From Anaerolineaceae bacterium (GTDB taxonomy: Bacteria; Chloroflexota; Anaerolineae; Anaerolineales; Anaerolineaceae), in NCBI GenBank assembly GCA_014860845.1, contig JACZIY010000273.1:1-28437 (forward strand): 28,437 nucleotides of DNA, read 5' to 3'. The position numbers and the translations under genes are program-made. Shown here piece by piece: positions 6,544 through 14,090 of this stretch. A model generated the notes under the pieces. That model ran no database searches. It was not told the DNA's origin and was given only the letters and a program-made list of their open reading frames with translations. The stretch's first letter is position 1, and every line of letters starts with the position of its first letter.

Positions 6544-8532
6544 ATGAAGAATCTCAAAAAAATCGTAATTCTGGCATTAATCTTCATCTTTATATCGATT
6601 TTTGCTTCCTTTAACGTATCTGCACAGGAAGAAACTGAAGAACCAGAACGAATCAAATTAGTAGAAAATACGTTTACACAATATACATGGCGGTTGGTAA
6701 CCAGAACTGGTGTTCCTGTTTGTACAGTTGTAATTAATCATGAAGGATTCCCAACTGGACAGGAAACATTAGCTGCCTGTAACGAATCATGGTTAGCGCT
6801 CTTTCCTACACCGACTGTGATTGTCACCGGTACACCAACTCCTCAGCCGACCTCCACACCAATTGTTGTGAATCAATTATGGTTGGATACATATTGGGTT
6901 TTTGTTTCTTCTGAAGAAGTCACTCAGGTAACAAAAATAACCATTCCTGACATTATTATTAACATTTATGCCCCTGGAGTTCCTATTAATGCTCCATATG
7001 TGGTAATTAAGGCAATTGAACCTTATTCTGAATATAAAATTACCAGAATTGCGGGTACTGTCAATGGAGAGCCCTTTGAATGTTTCTCCGATCAATGTAT
7101 CGTTCCCCTGTTACAAGACTCACAAATTCAGTTTTGGGCTGAAAGCAGTTTTGGTGATCAGACCAAAGTGATTACCGCTATTATTAGAATTTTCATCAGT
7201 AATGAATACTATAACGTTCGCATAACATCCATTGATCAACTGTTAGGTTTCACGGATTCCTGTCGGGAGATCTGGCGCGAAACTGCTTATGGTGAATCAC
7301 CGGAATGGGTGGTATTTCCTGAATCTCCCGACATGTTAGCCACATTTGATAAATTACATTATCTGGCAGGAAAATTGATACTGAATCGATTTGTGGATGC
7401 TTCAACCTGTCCAAATGGCGGCTTGTTTGCTAATGGCGCGCCAAATGCCTGTGGTTTGGAGGTCGTTGAAGACGCGATGTTCGCCTGGCAAAATCGATTC
7501 GACCCGATTATCTGGGCAACTGGAAGAGAATCTGGTGTTCCACCCATTATTATCAAAAGTCTCATCGAGCAGGAATCCCAATTCTGGCCTGAAAATGCTC
7601 GGTACTTGTATGAGGAATACGGATTCACACAGATCAACGAGTTAGGTGCTGATGTTGCCTTGCGTTGGAATGAGGATTTAAAAAATCAGATTTGTTCTGG
7701 TCTGCTCTTTAATTGTGATGAATCATTTGTTAATATGAATGCGTTTGAACAGGCAATGTTAAGAGGTGGTCTAATTCGTTCTATAGATGCATATTGTCCA
7801 GCTTGTGAAAATATGATAAATCTTGATATTGCAGAACAGTCCATTGCCATAACTGGCCAGGTCATTAAATCCAATTGTTCTCAAACAAATTACATTGTTG
7901 ATGATCTTGAACTAAAAGCTACCGTTTCCGATATGTGGAAATTTACAATTCTCTCATACCATGGTGGTTATTATTGTTTACGCAATAGTTTGGAAATAGT
8001 AAAAGAAAAAGGTCTGGAACCTACCTGGGCGAACGTTTCTGCAAATCTGGTTTGTCCGGATGCCCGTGATTATGTCGATTCTGTCTGGGAAAATCTCACC
8101 AGCTTTCAGCTCTATTATGCGCCACAACCTACTCTGGCACCGGAACAATTACAACCAACCGGTCAAAGTGACCTGGTTCAATTTCCACCTACGGTTACTC
8201 CTACTCTTACACCAACACCTAAAACGTATCTGGCCAGTGGAAAAATTAATGTTTATCTTTACATAGACACCAATATGGATTATGTAATGGATGAAAATGA
8301 ACTGATCGATAATGCAAACATTCTCGTAGAATTTGCCAACGGGTCTACAATAACAGTTCCTGTACAAAATGGTGAAGCAATTATTGAGTATGAAAATCAA
8401 TTTAAAGATTCTGATGTCACCATTACCGTTCTTGAAATTTATCAGTCCACTCAAGTTAGAATACCTGAAAATGGTGAACTTTTTACAATTTTACGTATCC
8501 CACCACCTGAGTTACCTGGATTACTACCGTAA
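6544..8532 (+). CDS. Secreted Cys-rich protein with lytic-transglycosylase (SLT)-like domain
   Basis: A 662-residue exported protein. It has an N-terminal signal peptide (about 1-28, ending FNVSAQ), a small W/C-containing module, a TPTP-rich linker (about 98-108), and a beta-rich region. Around residue 335-365 there is a lysozyme-like stretch: GVPPIIIKSLIEQESQFWP with Glu344 followed by Ser, then YGFTQIN, matching the ES...G..QIN layout of SLT-type lytic transglycosylases. Many Cys lie in this half (ICSGLLFNC, YCPAC, SNC, YYC), suggesting disulfides outside the cell. A second TPTPT linker leads to a C-terminal beta domain with an EF-hand-like loop DTNMDYVMDENE from Asp575. I start at the ATG at 6544 because it opens the signal peptide; the ribosome-binding site is weak. 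It is followed 15 nt later by the acidic membrane protein. Peptidoglycan cleavage is inferred. Confidence 0.7.
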   Translation: MKNLKKIVILALIFIFISIFASFNVSAQEETEEPERIKLVENTFTQYTWRLVTRTGVPVCTVVINHEGFPTGQETLAACNESWLALFPTPTVIVTGTPTPQPTSTPIVVNQLWLDTYWVFVSSEEVTQVTKITIPDIIINIYAPGVPINAPYVVIKAIEPYSEYKITRIAGTVNGEPFECFSDQCIVPLLQDSQIQFWAESSFGDQTKVITAIIRIFISNEYYNVRITSIDQLLGFTDSCREIWRETAYGESPEWVVFPESPDMLATFDKLHYLAGKLILNRFVDASTCPNGGLFANGAPNACGLEVVEDAMFAWQNRFDPIIWATGRESGVPPIIIKSLIEQESQFWPENARYLYEEYGFTQINELGADVALRWNEDLKNQICSGLLFNCDESFVNMNAFEQAMLRGGLIRSIDAYCPACENMINLDIAEQSIAITGQVIKSNCSQTNYIVDDLELKATVSDMWKFTILSYHGGYYCLRNSLEIVKEKGLEPTWANVSANLVCPDARDYVDSVWENLTSFQLYYAPQPTLAPEQLQPTGQSDLVQFPPTVTPTLTPTPKTYLASGKINVYLYIDTNMDYVMDENELIDNANILVEFANGSTITVPVQNGEAIIEYENQFKDSDVTITVLEIYQSTQVRIPENGELFTILRIPPPELPGLLP

Positions 8533-8547
8533 AATCAGGACAAAATT

Positions 8548-10302
8548 ATGAAGAATGACAAAAAAAAAGATGCTAAAAATGAAAACAAAATTGAAAAGGA
8601 TGATTTAAGCAGAATTGAAGCATCGTTTAGTTCAAGTAGCGAGAAAGATGAAAATACGAATGATCACGAATCAAGACTTAACGATATAAAAAAATTAGCT
8701 TCAGATTTTTCAATGGAAGATGAACCACTCGAAGGGGAGAATCTAAATTCTGAAACAGATAGTCTTGATGATGGTGAAGATTATCTGGATAGATTGTCAG
8801 ATATTCAAATTGAGAAACCATTCGTGAGTGACGTTGACTCAGAAACAGAAATTGATTCCAGAATGAATCAAATTAGTCAAGATCCGGAAAAGACTAATCA
8901 GACAAGTAAAGAAGAAATTAAAAAAACCAGCCCAGGCCCATTTACCGCACTTCCTGAATTCAAAGATCTCGACGAGTTACGCAAACAAGCAATTAATAAA
9001 AAAGGTCCAATATCGATTGAAGATATTGAGCAAGACGCGGAAGAAATGATGGAACAAAGTCAATCCAATGAGGATTTCCTGGAGCGTGTTAAATCTTCTC
9101 TTAGTGAAGATGTAGATAAATCAGAGGAACCATCCTCTATCGAATCTGCCAATGTTTTTACCTCTTACGATCATGAGTTAGATGATAGCGAATTGATTCA
9201 GGAATTGGAACAAGAGATTGTTAATGCAGATAAAGCCAGTAATCCGTTCATTGAAGGTCAGGATACTATTGAATCAGATGATTTCCTATCAAATCTGGAT
9301 AAGATAACAATCCCTGAAGTTGAACTGGATCAAAATGAGAATGAATTAGATCAATTAGAAGAAATGGTTGAAAGCGAATTGATGCTTTCATCTTCATCCT
9401 GGAAAGATCTTCTAGACTCAACAGATGATGACAGCCAGTTGGAAGGCGAAAAACCCTTTGATCTTGATCAAGAACAATCTTTTGATGAATTTTTACAGGA
9501 TATAGATTCATTAGAATCAGATGAAAAATCAACATATCCCCTTTTAGGAGAGGGTACTGATGAGGATGGTAACACAACAGAAGAAAGCGCTGATCTGGAG
9601 TCGGATTCTTCCTCAGAAAATGATGGTGATATCGATCAGGATGAAGAATCTGTAGAGAGCTTACGAAAATCATTTATCGATGAATTTGATCAGTCAGCTT
9701 TTGACGAAGAACTCGAAAAAAGATCAAAGAAAAAATGGCTTCCTAGAAATATAGAGGCTTTAAGTAAGTGGTTTAAATCATTAAGTATTGCAGAAAAAAT
9801 ACTGATAATTTTAAGTTTCTTCATCAGTCTGGCGGTTATCGTTTCAATAATATTGGTAATTACTCAATGGAGCATTAATAATCGAAAGATAGCCAGCCCT
9901 CCCCCTGCTATACAAGCAACTGATCAGGATTTGATTTATCCTACTGGCCTCCAATTGCCTGGAGGTTGGTTCTTCTTCTTACAAAGAGGAGAAATACAGG
10001 ATAACAAATGGGAACCACAAAACGCTGAATGGTTAGCAAACACAAAACTACGAAGAGTAATTGCTATCCCATGGTCAAATCAATCTGAGGCTGTCGTGAA
10101 ATCTCTAACCTCACAAGATGAAATCAGTATATATATGAACAATAATGACATCATTGTTTACCAGGTTGAGGAAGTGCTCCAAATTTCTCGTGAAAATGTA
10201 CGAATCCTTTCCGATACCGAACCATCTCTTGTCGTCATCCTGTTTAGAGAAGATAATGAAGATCGATGGACGATCTTCGCGAAACCCAAACCCACTGAAT
10301 AA
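8548..10302 (+). CDS. Acidic single-pass membrane protein with degenerate sortase-like C-terminal domain
   Basis: 584 residues. Residues 1-400 are very rich in Asp, Glu, Ser and Asn and look disordered. A basic patch (KKKWLPRN) precedes one membrane segment (about 416-441, ILIILSFFISLAVIVSIILVI). The last ~130 residues form a compact domain outside the membrane or across from the acidic part. This domain resembles class D/E sortases in layout: a W...P...AEWLANT approach, a block with SLTSQDEISIYMNN resembling the sortase GDE step, VEEVLQISRENVRIL, then a strand SLVVILF and RW. The sortase catalytic Cys position (TLxTC) would be Phe566 and no GH motif is present, while Arg573 is retained. I infer an inactive sortase fold; it could be an unrelated beta domain. 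AGGA lies 8-9 nt before the ATG. It is co-transcribed with the SLT-like gene and ends at a strong terminator. Confidence 0.6.
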   Translation: MKNDKKKDAKNENKIEKDDLSRIEASFSSSSEKDENTNDHESRLNDIKKLASDFSMEDEPLEGENLNSETDSLDDGEDYLDRLSDIQIEKPFVSDVDSETEIDSRMNQISQDPEKTNQTSKEEIKKTSPGPFTALPEFKDLDELRKQAINKKGPISIEDIEQDAEEMMEQSQSNEDFLERVKSSLSEDVDKSEEPSSIESANVFTSYDHELDDSELIQELEQEIVNADKASNPFIEGQDTIESDDFLSNLDKITIPEVELDQNENELDQLEEMVESELMLSSSSWKDLLDSTDDDSQLEGEKPFDLDQEQSFDEFLQDIDSLESDEKSTYPLLGEGTDEDGNTTEESADLESDSSSENDGDIDQDEESVESLRKSFIDEFDQSAFDEELEKRSKKKWLPRNIEALSKWFKSLSIAEKILIILSFFISLAVIVSIILVITQWSINNRKIASPPPAIQATDQDLIYPTGLQLPGGWFFFLQRGEIQDNKWEPQNAEWLANTKLRRVIAIPWSNQSEAVVKSLTSQDEISIYMNNNDIIVYQVEEVLQISRENVRILSDTEPSLVVILFREDNEDRWTIFAKPKPTE

Positions 10303-10312
10303 TAATAATCCT

Positions 10313-10343
10313 GCTGCTGAAATCAATCAGCAGCTTTTTTTTT
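10313..10343 (+). terminator. Strong intrinsic terminator
   Basis: A perfect 8-bp stem GCTGCTGA and TCAGCAGC with a 6-nt loop (10321-10326), followed by nine T. It begins 11 nt after the stop of the acidic membrane protein gene and closes that two-gene unit. Confidence 0.92.
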
Positions 10344-10427
10344 ACATGAAGAATGCAACCTAAAACATCTTATGTAAATGGATGCATGAATGACATTTTA
10401 CATATATGAGACTACTTCTGAACACTC

Positions 10428-10433
10428 TATAAT
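10428..10433 (+). promoter_or_regulatory. Putative -10 box for glmS
   Basis: TATAAT 83 nt before the glmS start, in the only gap between the terminator at 10343 and glmS. No convincing -35 at the proper distance. A perfect 10-bp palindrome TCAGCGCTGA (10466-10475) lies about 32 nt downstream and could be an operator. Confidence 0.35.
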
Positions 10434-10479
10434 CTTTAACATCGTGTACTTTCAGTAATTGGCTCTCAGCGCTGATTAA

Positions 10480-10512
10480 ATGAGATTACACATAACATCT
10501 CATAAATGAGGT
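10480..10512 (+). promoter_or_regulatory. Leader with alternative hairpins at the glmS ribosome-binding site
   Basis: Three related arms: ATGAGAT (10480-10486), ATCTCAT (10497-10503) and ATGAGGT (10506-10512). The third contains the Shine-Dalgarno, 4 nt before the glmS ATG. The middle arm can pair with either outer arm. Pairing with the first leaves the ribosome-binding site free, and pairing with the third would cover it, although only in a very tight loop. Function is inference. The leader is too short for a glmS ribozyme. Confidence 0.3.
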
Positions 10513-10516
10513 CTCA

Positions 10517-12307
10517 ATGTGTGGTATTTTTGGAATAGTTAGCAAACAGGATAAACTTCTTGGTCCAACCTTAATCGATGCAGGCTTACGACTTTCCTAT
10601 AGAGGGTATGACTCTGTCGGAATCGCAACAATAACTGAAAATGGAATAATAGATTTACGAAAAGATGCTGGAAAAGTAAACACTGTTGCAGAAAAATTCA
10701 ATTTTAAAGAGATGATCGGCAAACGTGGGATTCTTCAACTGCGTTGGGCAACATTTGGTGAACCTTCAATGATTAATTCGCAACCCCATCTTGATTCGGA
10801 AGGATTGATGGTTGGTGCACATAATGGCAATGTTGTGAATAATGCAGAATTGCGGGAAGAATTCATTGCTGAAGGAATGATTGTTCGCTCAACAAATGAC
10901 GGTGAGAGTTGTGTCCATGCAGTTGAACGTTTTACTCGACAGGGATTTTCTATGGTTGACGCGATCAGAAAAGCTTATGATGTGCTGAAAGGGGATTATG
11001 CTTTTGTTATCGCAAAAGCTGATGATGACAAATTATATGCGTTTAAGAAAGGCTCAGGGTTGGTCACTGGTATTGGGGAAGAATTTACAGTCGTTTCATC
11101 AGATCTACCCTCCATTCTTCCTCTTACCCGCAATGTTGTATTCATGAATGATGGAGAAATTATTGAGCTTACAGATCATAGCTTTGCTATTTATTCTGTT
11201 TCAACCGGGAAAGTCATCGATCGATCCATAGAAATTGTCGAAGAAAGCATGGAAGTAGCTCAAAAAGGTGGTTTCGATCACTTCATGCTAAAAGAGATAA
11301 ATGAACAACCCAAAGTCGCTGAAGAATTATTGCATCTTTGGAATGATTTCTCATCGATCGATGTGACGGTAGAAGCCCTTAGAAATGCGCGGAATATTTA
11401 TTTTGTTGGATGTGGAACCAGTTTCAATGCCTGTGTAGCTGGTGCGGTTTATTTCAATCGCTTATGCGCAAAAACCACCATCCCGATAGCCGCCCCACAA
11501 TTTATCGCTCAATATGACCGTTCTATTGGTCCTGAGGATGTGGGTATTTTTGTAAGTCAGAGCGGCGAGACAAAGGATGTACTAAATGCGGTGGAGATCG
11601 CTCGAAAACAAGGAATGAGAATTTTTTCTCTTGTAAATGTTGTTGGATCGACATTAACAAAATTATCCGAAAAGTGGTTGCCTCTCGCCTGCGGTTATGA
11701 AATCAGTGTTCCGGCAACAAAAACATTTACGAATCAACTCGTTGGTTTTCTGTATCTGGCATATAGAGTTTCGAATAAAGATATTAGTGAGCTGAATCAC
11801 CTCCCTGGTTACATGCAAAAGACAATCGAGAAATCGATAGATCAGGTTATTGAGGTTCTCCCATATGTTCAGGATTGGAATGATTTATACAGTTTAGGAT
11901 ATGGGATCTCATACCCCATTGCATTGGAAGGTGCTCTGAAATTAAAAGAGATTACCTACGCTCATTGTGAAGGAATGCTGTCCACTGAATTTAAACATGG
12001 TCCATTAGCAGCGGTAACCAAAGATTATCCGATAATTTTCACCACCATTCGAGAAGATATCCCATTAATTATTTCAGGAATTAATGAAGTTACATGTCGA
12101 GGTGCCAGAGCAATTGTGGTCGGACCTGAAGACGAAAGAATAGAAGCCAATGCTCAACACAGTATTACCATCTTTGAACCGACTCCAGAAATTGCTTCCA
12201 TTTTAGCTATCATCCCCCTTCAATTACTGTCTTATTACATGAGTGTACAAAGAGGATTTGATCCCGATTTCCCACGCAATTTAAGCAAAACATTAACTGT
12301 GGATTAG
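10517..12307 (+). CDS. glmS: Glutamine--fructose-6-phosphate aminotransferase (isomerizing)
   Basis: Makes glucosamine-6-phosphate from fructose-6-phosphate and glutamine, the entry to UDP-GlcNAc for peptidoglycan; cytoplasmic. 596 residues, near the usual ~608. The N-terminal class II glutamine amidotransferase domain begins MCGIFGIV with nucleophile Cys2, then YRGYDSVGIA, RWATFGEPS and HNGNVVNN. Two SIS domains follow (VGCGTSFNA and FVSQSGETKDVL in the first, ALEGALKLKEITYAHCEG in the second), with EFKHGPLAAV and the terminal PRNLSKTLTVD carrying the expected catalytic His and Lys. Some positions differ from common GlmS, such as STNDGESC in place of SETDTEV and FGEP for HGKP, so it belongs to a divergent subgroup. 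TGAGGT 4 nt upstream fixes the start. It is monocistronic here, about 1.3 kb before the cell wall cluster. Confidence 0.9.
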   Translation: MCGIFGIVSKQDKLLGPTLIDAGLRLSYRGYDSVGIATITENGIIDLRKDAGKVNTVAEKFNFKEMIGKRGILQLRWATFGEPSMINSQPHLDSEGLMVGAHNGNVVNNAELREEFIAEGMIVRSTNDGESCVHAVERFTRQGFSMVDAIRKAYDVLKGDYAFVIAKADDDKLYAFKKGSGLVTGIGEEFTVVSSDLPSILPLTRNVVFMNDGEIIELTDHSFAIYSVSTGKVIDRSIEIVEESMEVAQKGGFDHFMLKEINEQPKVAEELLHLWNDFSSIDVTVEALRNARNIYFVGCGTSFNACVAGAVYFNRLCAKTTIPIAAPQFIAQYDRSIGPEDVGIFVSQSGETKDVLNAVEIARKQGMRIFSLVNVVGSTLTKLSEKWLPLACGYEISVPATKTFTNQLVGFLYLAYRVSNKDISELNHLPGYMQKTIEKSIDQVIEVLPYVQDWNDLYSLGYGISYPIALEGALKLKEITYAHCEGMLSTEFKHGPLAAVTKDYPIIFTTIREDIPLIISGINEVTCRGARAIVVGPEDERIEANAQHSITIFEPTPEIASILAIIPLQLLSYYMSVQRGFDPDFPRNLSKTLTVD

Positions 12308-12440
12308 TGAAAATAATCTGAAATTCTCGATCGCGGCGGATTTTTTTGATATTTCTAATTATTCTCGCAAGCAATTGGTTTTGAAACTTAATCGCTTAGT
12401 TATCCGTATATTATTAAAATAAATAAGGATGGTAAAACCA

Positions 12441-12632
12441 ATGAACGAAAAAAAATTATTTCGATCTAAAAAAGAACGAATGATCGGTGGTGTTTGTGGC
12501 GGATTAGGGAATTATTTGAATATTGACCCAACGATCGTGCGATTAATTTTCGTGTTGAGTTTCGTCTTGTTATTTCAAAGCACCTTCTGGATTTATCTAC
12601 TGTTATTAATTATTGTCCCAGAAGAACAATAA
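12441..12632 (+). CDS. Small PspC-domain membrane protein
   Basis: 63 residues. The N-terminal FRSKKERMIGGVCGGLGNYL and DPTIVRLIFVLSFVL are the core of the PspC domain, followed by a membrane segment (about 34-58) and the typical end VPEEQ. PspC-type proteins take part in envelope stress responses; stand-alone copies like this one are common and mostly uncharacterised. I choose the ATG at 12441 with AAGGAT 10 nt upstream. The in-frame ATG at 12429 directly abuts that ribosome-binding site and is unlikely. It is a single gene, convergent with the glycosyltransferase. Confidence 0.9.
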   Translation: MNEKKLFRSKKERMIGGVCGGLGNYLNIDPTIVRLIFVLSFVLLFQSTFWIYLLLLIIVPEEQ

Positions 12633-12652
12633 AATCTATTTTAGAAATTTTA

Positions 12653-12677
12653 GAGGTGGGATTAACAAATCCGCCTC
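12653..12677. terminator. Possible bidirectional hairpin between convergent genes
   Basis: GAGGTGGGATT (12653-12663) and AATCCGCCTC (12668-12677) pair around an AACA loop, with one G bulge and one G.U pair. It lies 21 nt after the PspC gene and 6 nt after the end of the glycosyltransferase gene on the other strand. Neither side has a strong T run, so termination is only suggested by location. Confidence 0.35.
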
Positions 12678-12682
12678 GCAAT

Positions 12683-13357
12683 TCAATCCCTCATGGTCTT
12701 GTGAGTCTGCCAAACCACCCTGAAGAAATTTTTAATATGTGAAATTGGATGGATATGGCTGGTTTCACTTCCATATATTGTTTTAATAGGAACCCAGCCG
12801 ACGGAATAATTGGCTTTAATGCAGGAGACAATAACATCAACCTCAAATTCAAAACCTGATTCTTTACTTTGTAAAACTTTTTCCAATAATCTTCGACTTA
12901 ATAAACGATATCCGGATTGATTATCCAAAATTTTCATCCCCATCGCCCAGGAGAAAGCCCAACCTCCAACCGTGTTGGCAATTCTTCTGGAAAATGGCAT
13001 CTTGCTGAAATCACGATACCCAATGATCAAATCTATTTTTTCCAGGTTGAAAAGGGAAATGAATTTTGTGGATTCCTGAACATCATGTTGACCATCTGCA
13101 TCAACAGTAATCACATAATCACAATCCAACTTAATCGCCTCCTGAAAACCTCTTTTCAAAGCTTCGCCTTTGCCCTGGTTGGGAACCTGTAATAATACCT
13201 GGGCACCATTCTTTTGAGCAATAATTGAAGTATTATCTTTTGATCCGTCATCAATCACGAAAGTTGGTAAAACTTTTGTCGCTTGACTGACAACAAAACC
13301 TATGTGCTTTTCTTCGTTATAAGCAGGAATTATAAAGTACCCGGATTTATCTGCCAT
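12683..13357 (-). CDS. GT2 family glycosyltransferase, dolichol-phosphate-mannose-synthase-like
   Basis: A soluble 224-residue GT-A glycosyltransferase with the family motifs IPAYNEE (10-16), DDGSKDNT (36-43), GKGEALKRGF (62-71) and DADGQHD (86-92, the metal-binding DxD), then NTVGGWAFSW and DNQSGYRLLSRR. Members of this group move a sugar from a nucleotide donor to a polyprenyl-phosphate or a similar acceptor at the membrane. No membrane segment follows the catalytic domain, unlike many bacterial homologues that carry two TM helices. The end at KTMRD seems complete. A GAG about 8 nt upstream is a modest ribosome-binding site. Donor and acceptor cannot be read from the sequence. It is transcribed away from the cell wall cluster. 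Confidence 0.9.
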   Translation of the reverse strand: MADKSGYFIIPAYNEEKHIGFVVSQATKVLPTFVIDDGSKDNTSIIAQKNGAQVLLQVPNQGKGEALKRGFQEAIKLDCDYVITVDADGQHDVQESTKFISLFNLEKIDLIIGYRDFSKMPFSRRIANTVGGWAFSWAMGMKILDNQSGYRLLSRRLLEKVLQSKESGFEFEVDVIVSCIKANYSVGWVPIKTIYGSETSHIHPISHIKNFFRVVWQTHKTMRD

Positions 13358-13546
13358 CCCATCTCAATTCTTAAAAAAATTGGTTTTATTTTTGAGATTA
13401 TATCGCACTCAAGGATTGATAATTAAGAATTTAAATAAAAAAAGAAATCAATTTCCAATTTAATAAGAATTCGAAGAGAAAATTGAAGCAAATCATCCGT
13501 CAACCTTACAAAATTAAAAGAAATGTAATGAGTTTTCAAAAAACAC

Positions 13547-13575
13547 TTGCATTTCGATTCATTTTCCGCTAAAAT
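13547..13575 (+). promoter_or_regulatory. Promoter of the dcw cluster
   Basis: TTGCAT (13547-13552), exactly 17 nt, then TAAAAT (13570-13575). The expected transcription start is near 13582, inside the MraZ boxes. The upstream 190 nt up to the divergent glycosyltransferase is A/T-rich with no other gene visible. Confidence 0.65.
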
Positions 13576-13610
13576 GTGGATAATTGTGGAGATAAGTGGG
13601 AGAAAGTGGA
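13576..13610 (+). promoter_or_regulatory. MraZ operator: four direct GTGG(A/G) repeats, 10-bp period
   Basis: GTGGA at 13576, GTGGA at 13586, GTGGG at 13596 and GTGGA at 13606, each starting exactly 10 bp after the last, so all face the same side of the helix. E. coli MraZ binds TGGGN repeats with 5-nt spacers, and mycoplasma MraZ binds AAAGTG-type repeats; this array has the same pattern. It starts immediately after the -10 box, so bound MraZ would block transcription, consistent with autorepression. Confidence 0.8.
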
Positions 13611-13611
13611 G

Positions 13612-13627
13612 CGCCGGGATGCCGGCG
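13612..13627 (+). repeat. GC-rich hairpin (REP-like) in the mraZ leader
   Basis: CGCCGG and CCGGCG form a perfect 6-bp G/C stem with a GATG loop, in an otherwise A/T-rich leader. It lies right after the last MraZ box and 12 nt before the AGGAG of mraZ. The composition is unlike the neighbours and resembles short intergenic palindromic elements, but only one copy is visible. Confidence 0.5.
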
Positions 13628-13655
13628 TTCTGCGATTATAGGAGTCTTAGAACTT

Positions 13656-14090
13656 ATGTTCCTTGGTACGTACGAACACACATTAGATCAAAAAGGCAGA
13701 ATTACGATACCCGTTAAGTATCGCGAATTAATTTCTACTGGGGCTTTTATCACAAAAGGCTTTGATCAGAATCTTATGGTGCTGACCCAAGAAGTTTTTC
13801 AAAGACTTTTCGATCGTGTTACCAATATGAACATGGCTGATCCTACTGCTCGGGAATTGAGAAGGTTGATGTTCGCCAATGCTTTTTCGGTGGAAGTCGA
13901 CAAAGCTGGACGCATTCTTATTCCTCAGATTCTAAGATCACATGCCTCCCTGAATGGAGAAGCTCTAATTTTAGGAACCGGCAGTTATTTCGAAGTCTGG
14001 TCTCCAAATCTCTGGCAAGATCATTCAGACAAGCAGATAAGCAGTGATGCAAATAACGAACGTTATGCCACATTAGACTTATCACTCTGA
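13656..14090 (+). CDS. mraZ: Transcriptional regulator MraZ
   Basis: DNA-binding regulator with the swapped-hairpin AbrB/MazE fold; first gene of the dcw cluster and its likely repressor or activator through the repeats just upstream. 144 residues with the doubled MraZ module: FLGTYEHTLDQKGRITIP at the start and VDKAGRILIPQILR in the second half, each with the conserved D..GR...P core. The start at 13656 begins exactly at the canonical MFxGxYxHxLD sequence; AGGAG lies about 11 nt upstream. A longer frame back to 13596 would translate the operator and hairpin, so I reject it. The stop overlaps the rsmH start by one base (TGATG). Confidence 0.95.
   Translation: MFLGTYEHTLDQKGRITIPVKYRELISTGAFITKGFDQNLMVLTQEVFQRLFDRVTNMNMADPTARELRRLMFANAFSVEVDKAGRILIPQILRSHASLNGEALILGTGSYFEVWSPNLWQDHSDKQISSDANNERYATLDLSL

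Noticed and set aside
9266..9673. A minus-strand 135-codon frame in the acidic protein gene.
   Set aside because: An antisense shadow made by Asp/Glu-rich codons; no start signal and His/Leu-rich nonsense-like composition.
10344..10516. A glmS ribozyme or other known riboswitch upstream of glmS.
   Set aside because: The gap is 173 nt and includes the putative promoter, leaving about 75 nt of leader without the ribozyme's conserved core; only short arms are visible.
12320..12350. A terminator after glmS at the GCGGCGGA plus seven T segment.
   Set aside because: The G-rich part has no complementary arm before the T run, so no hairpin can be drawn.
13596..13655. N-terminal extension of mraZ by 20 residues.
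   Set aside because: It would translate an MraZ box, the GC-rich hairpin and the ribosome-binding site. The canonical MraZ start is at 13656.
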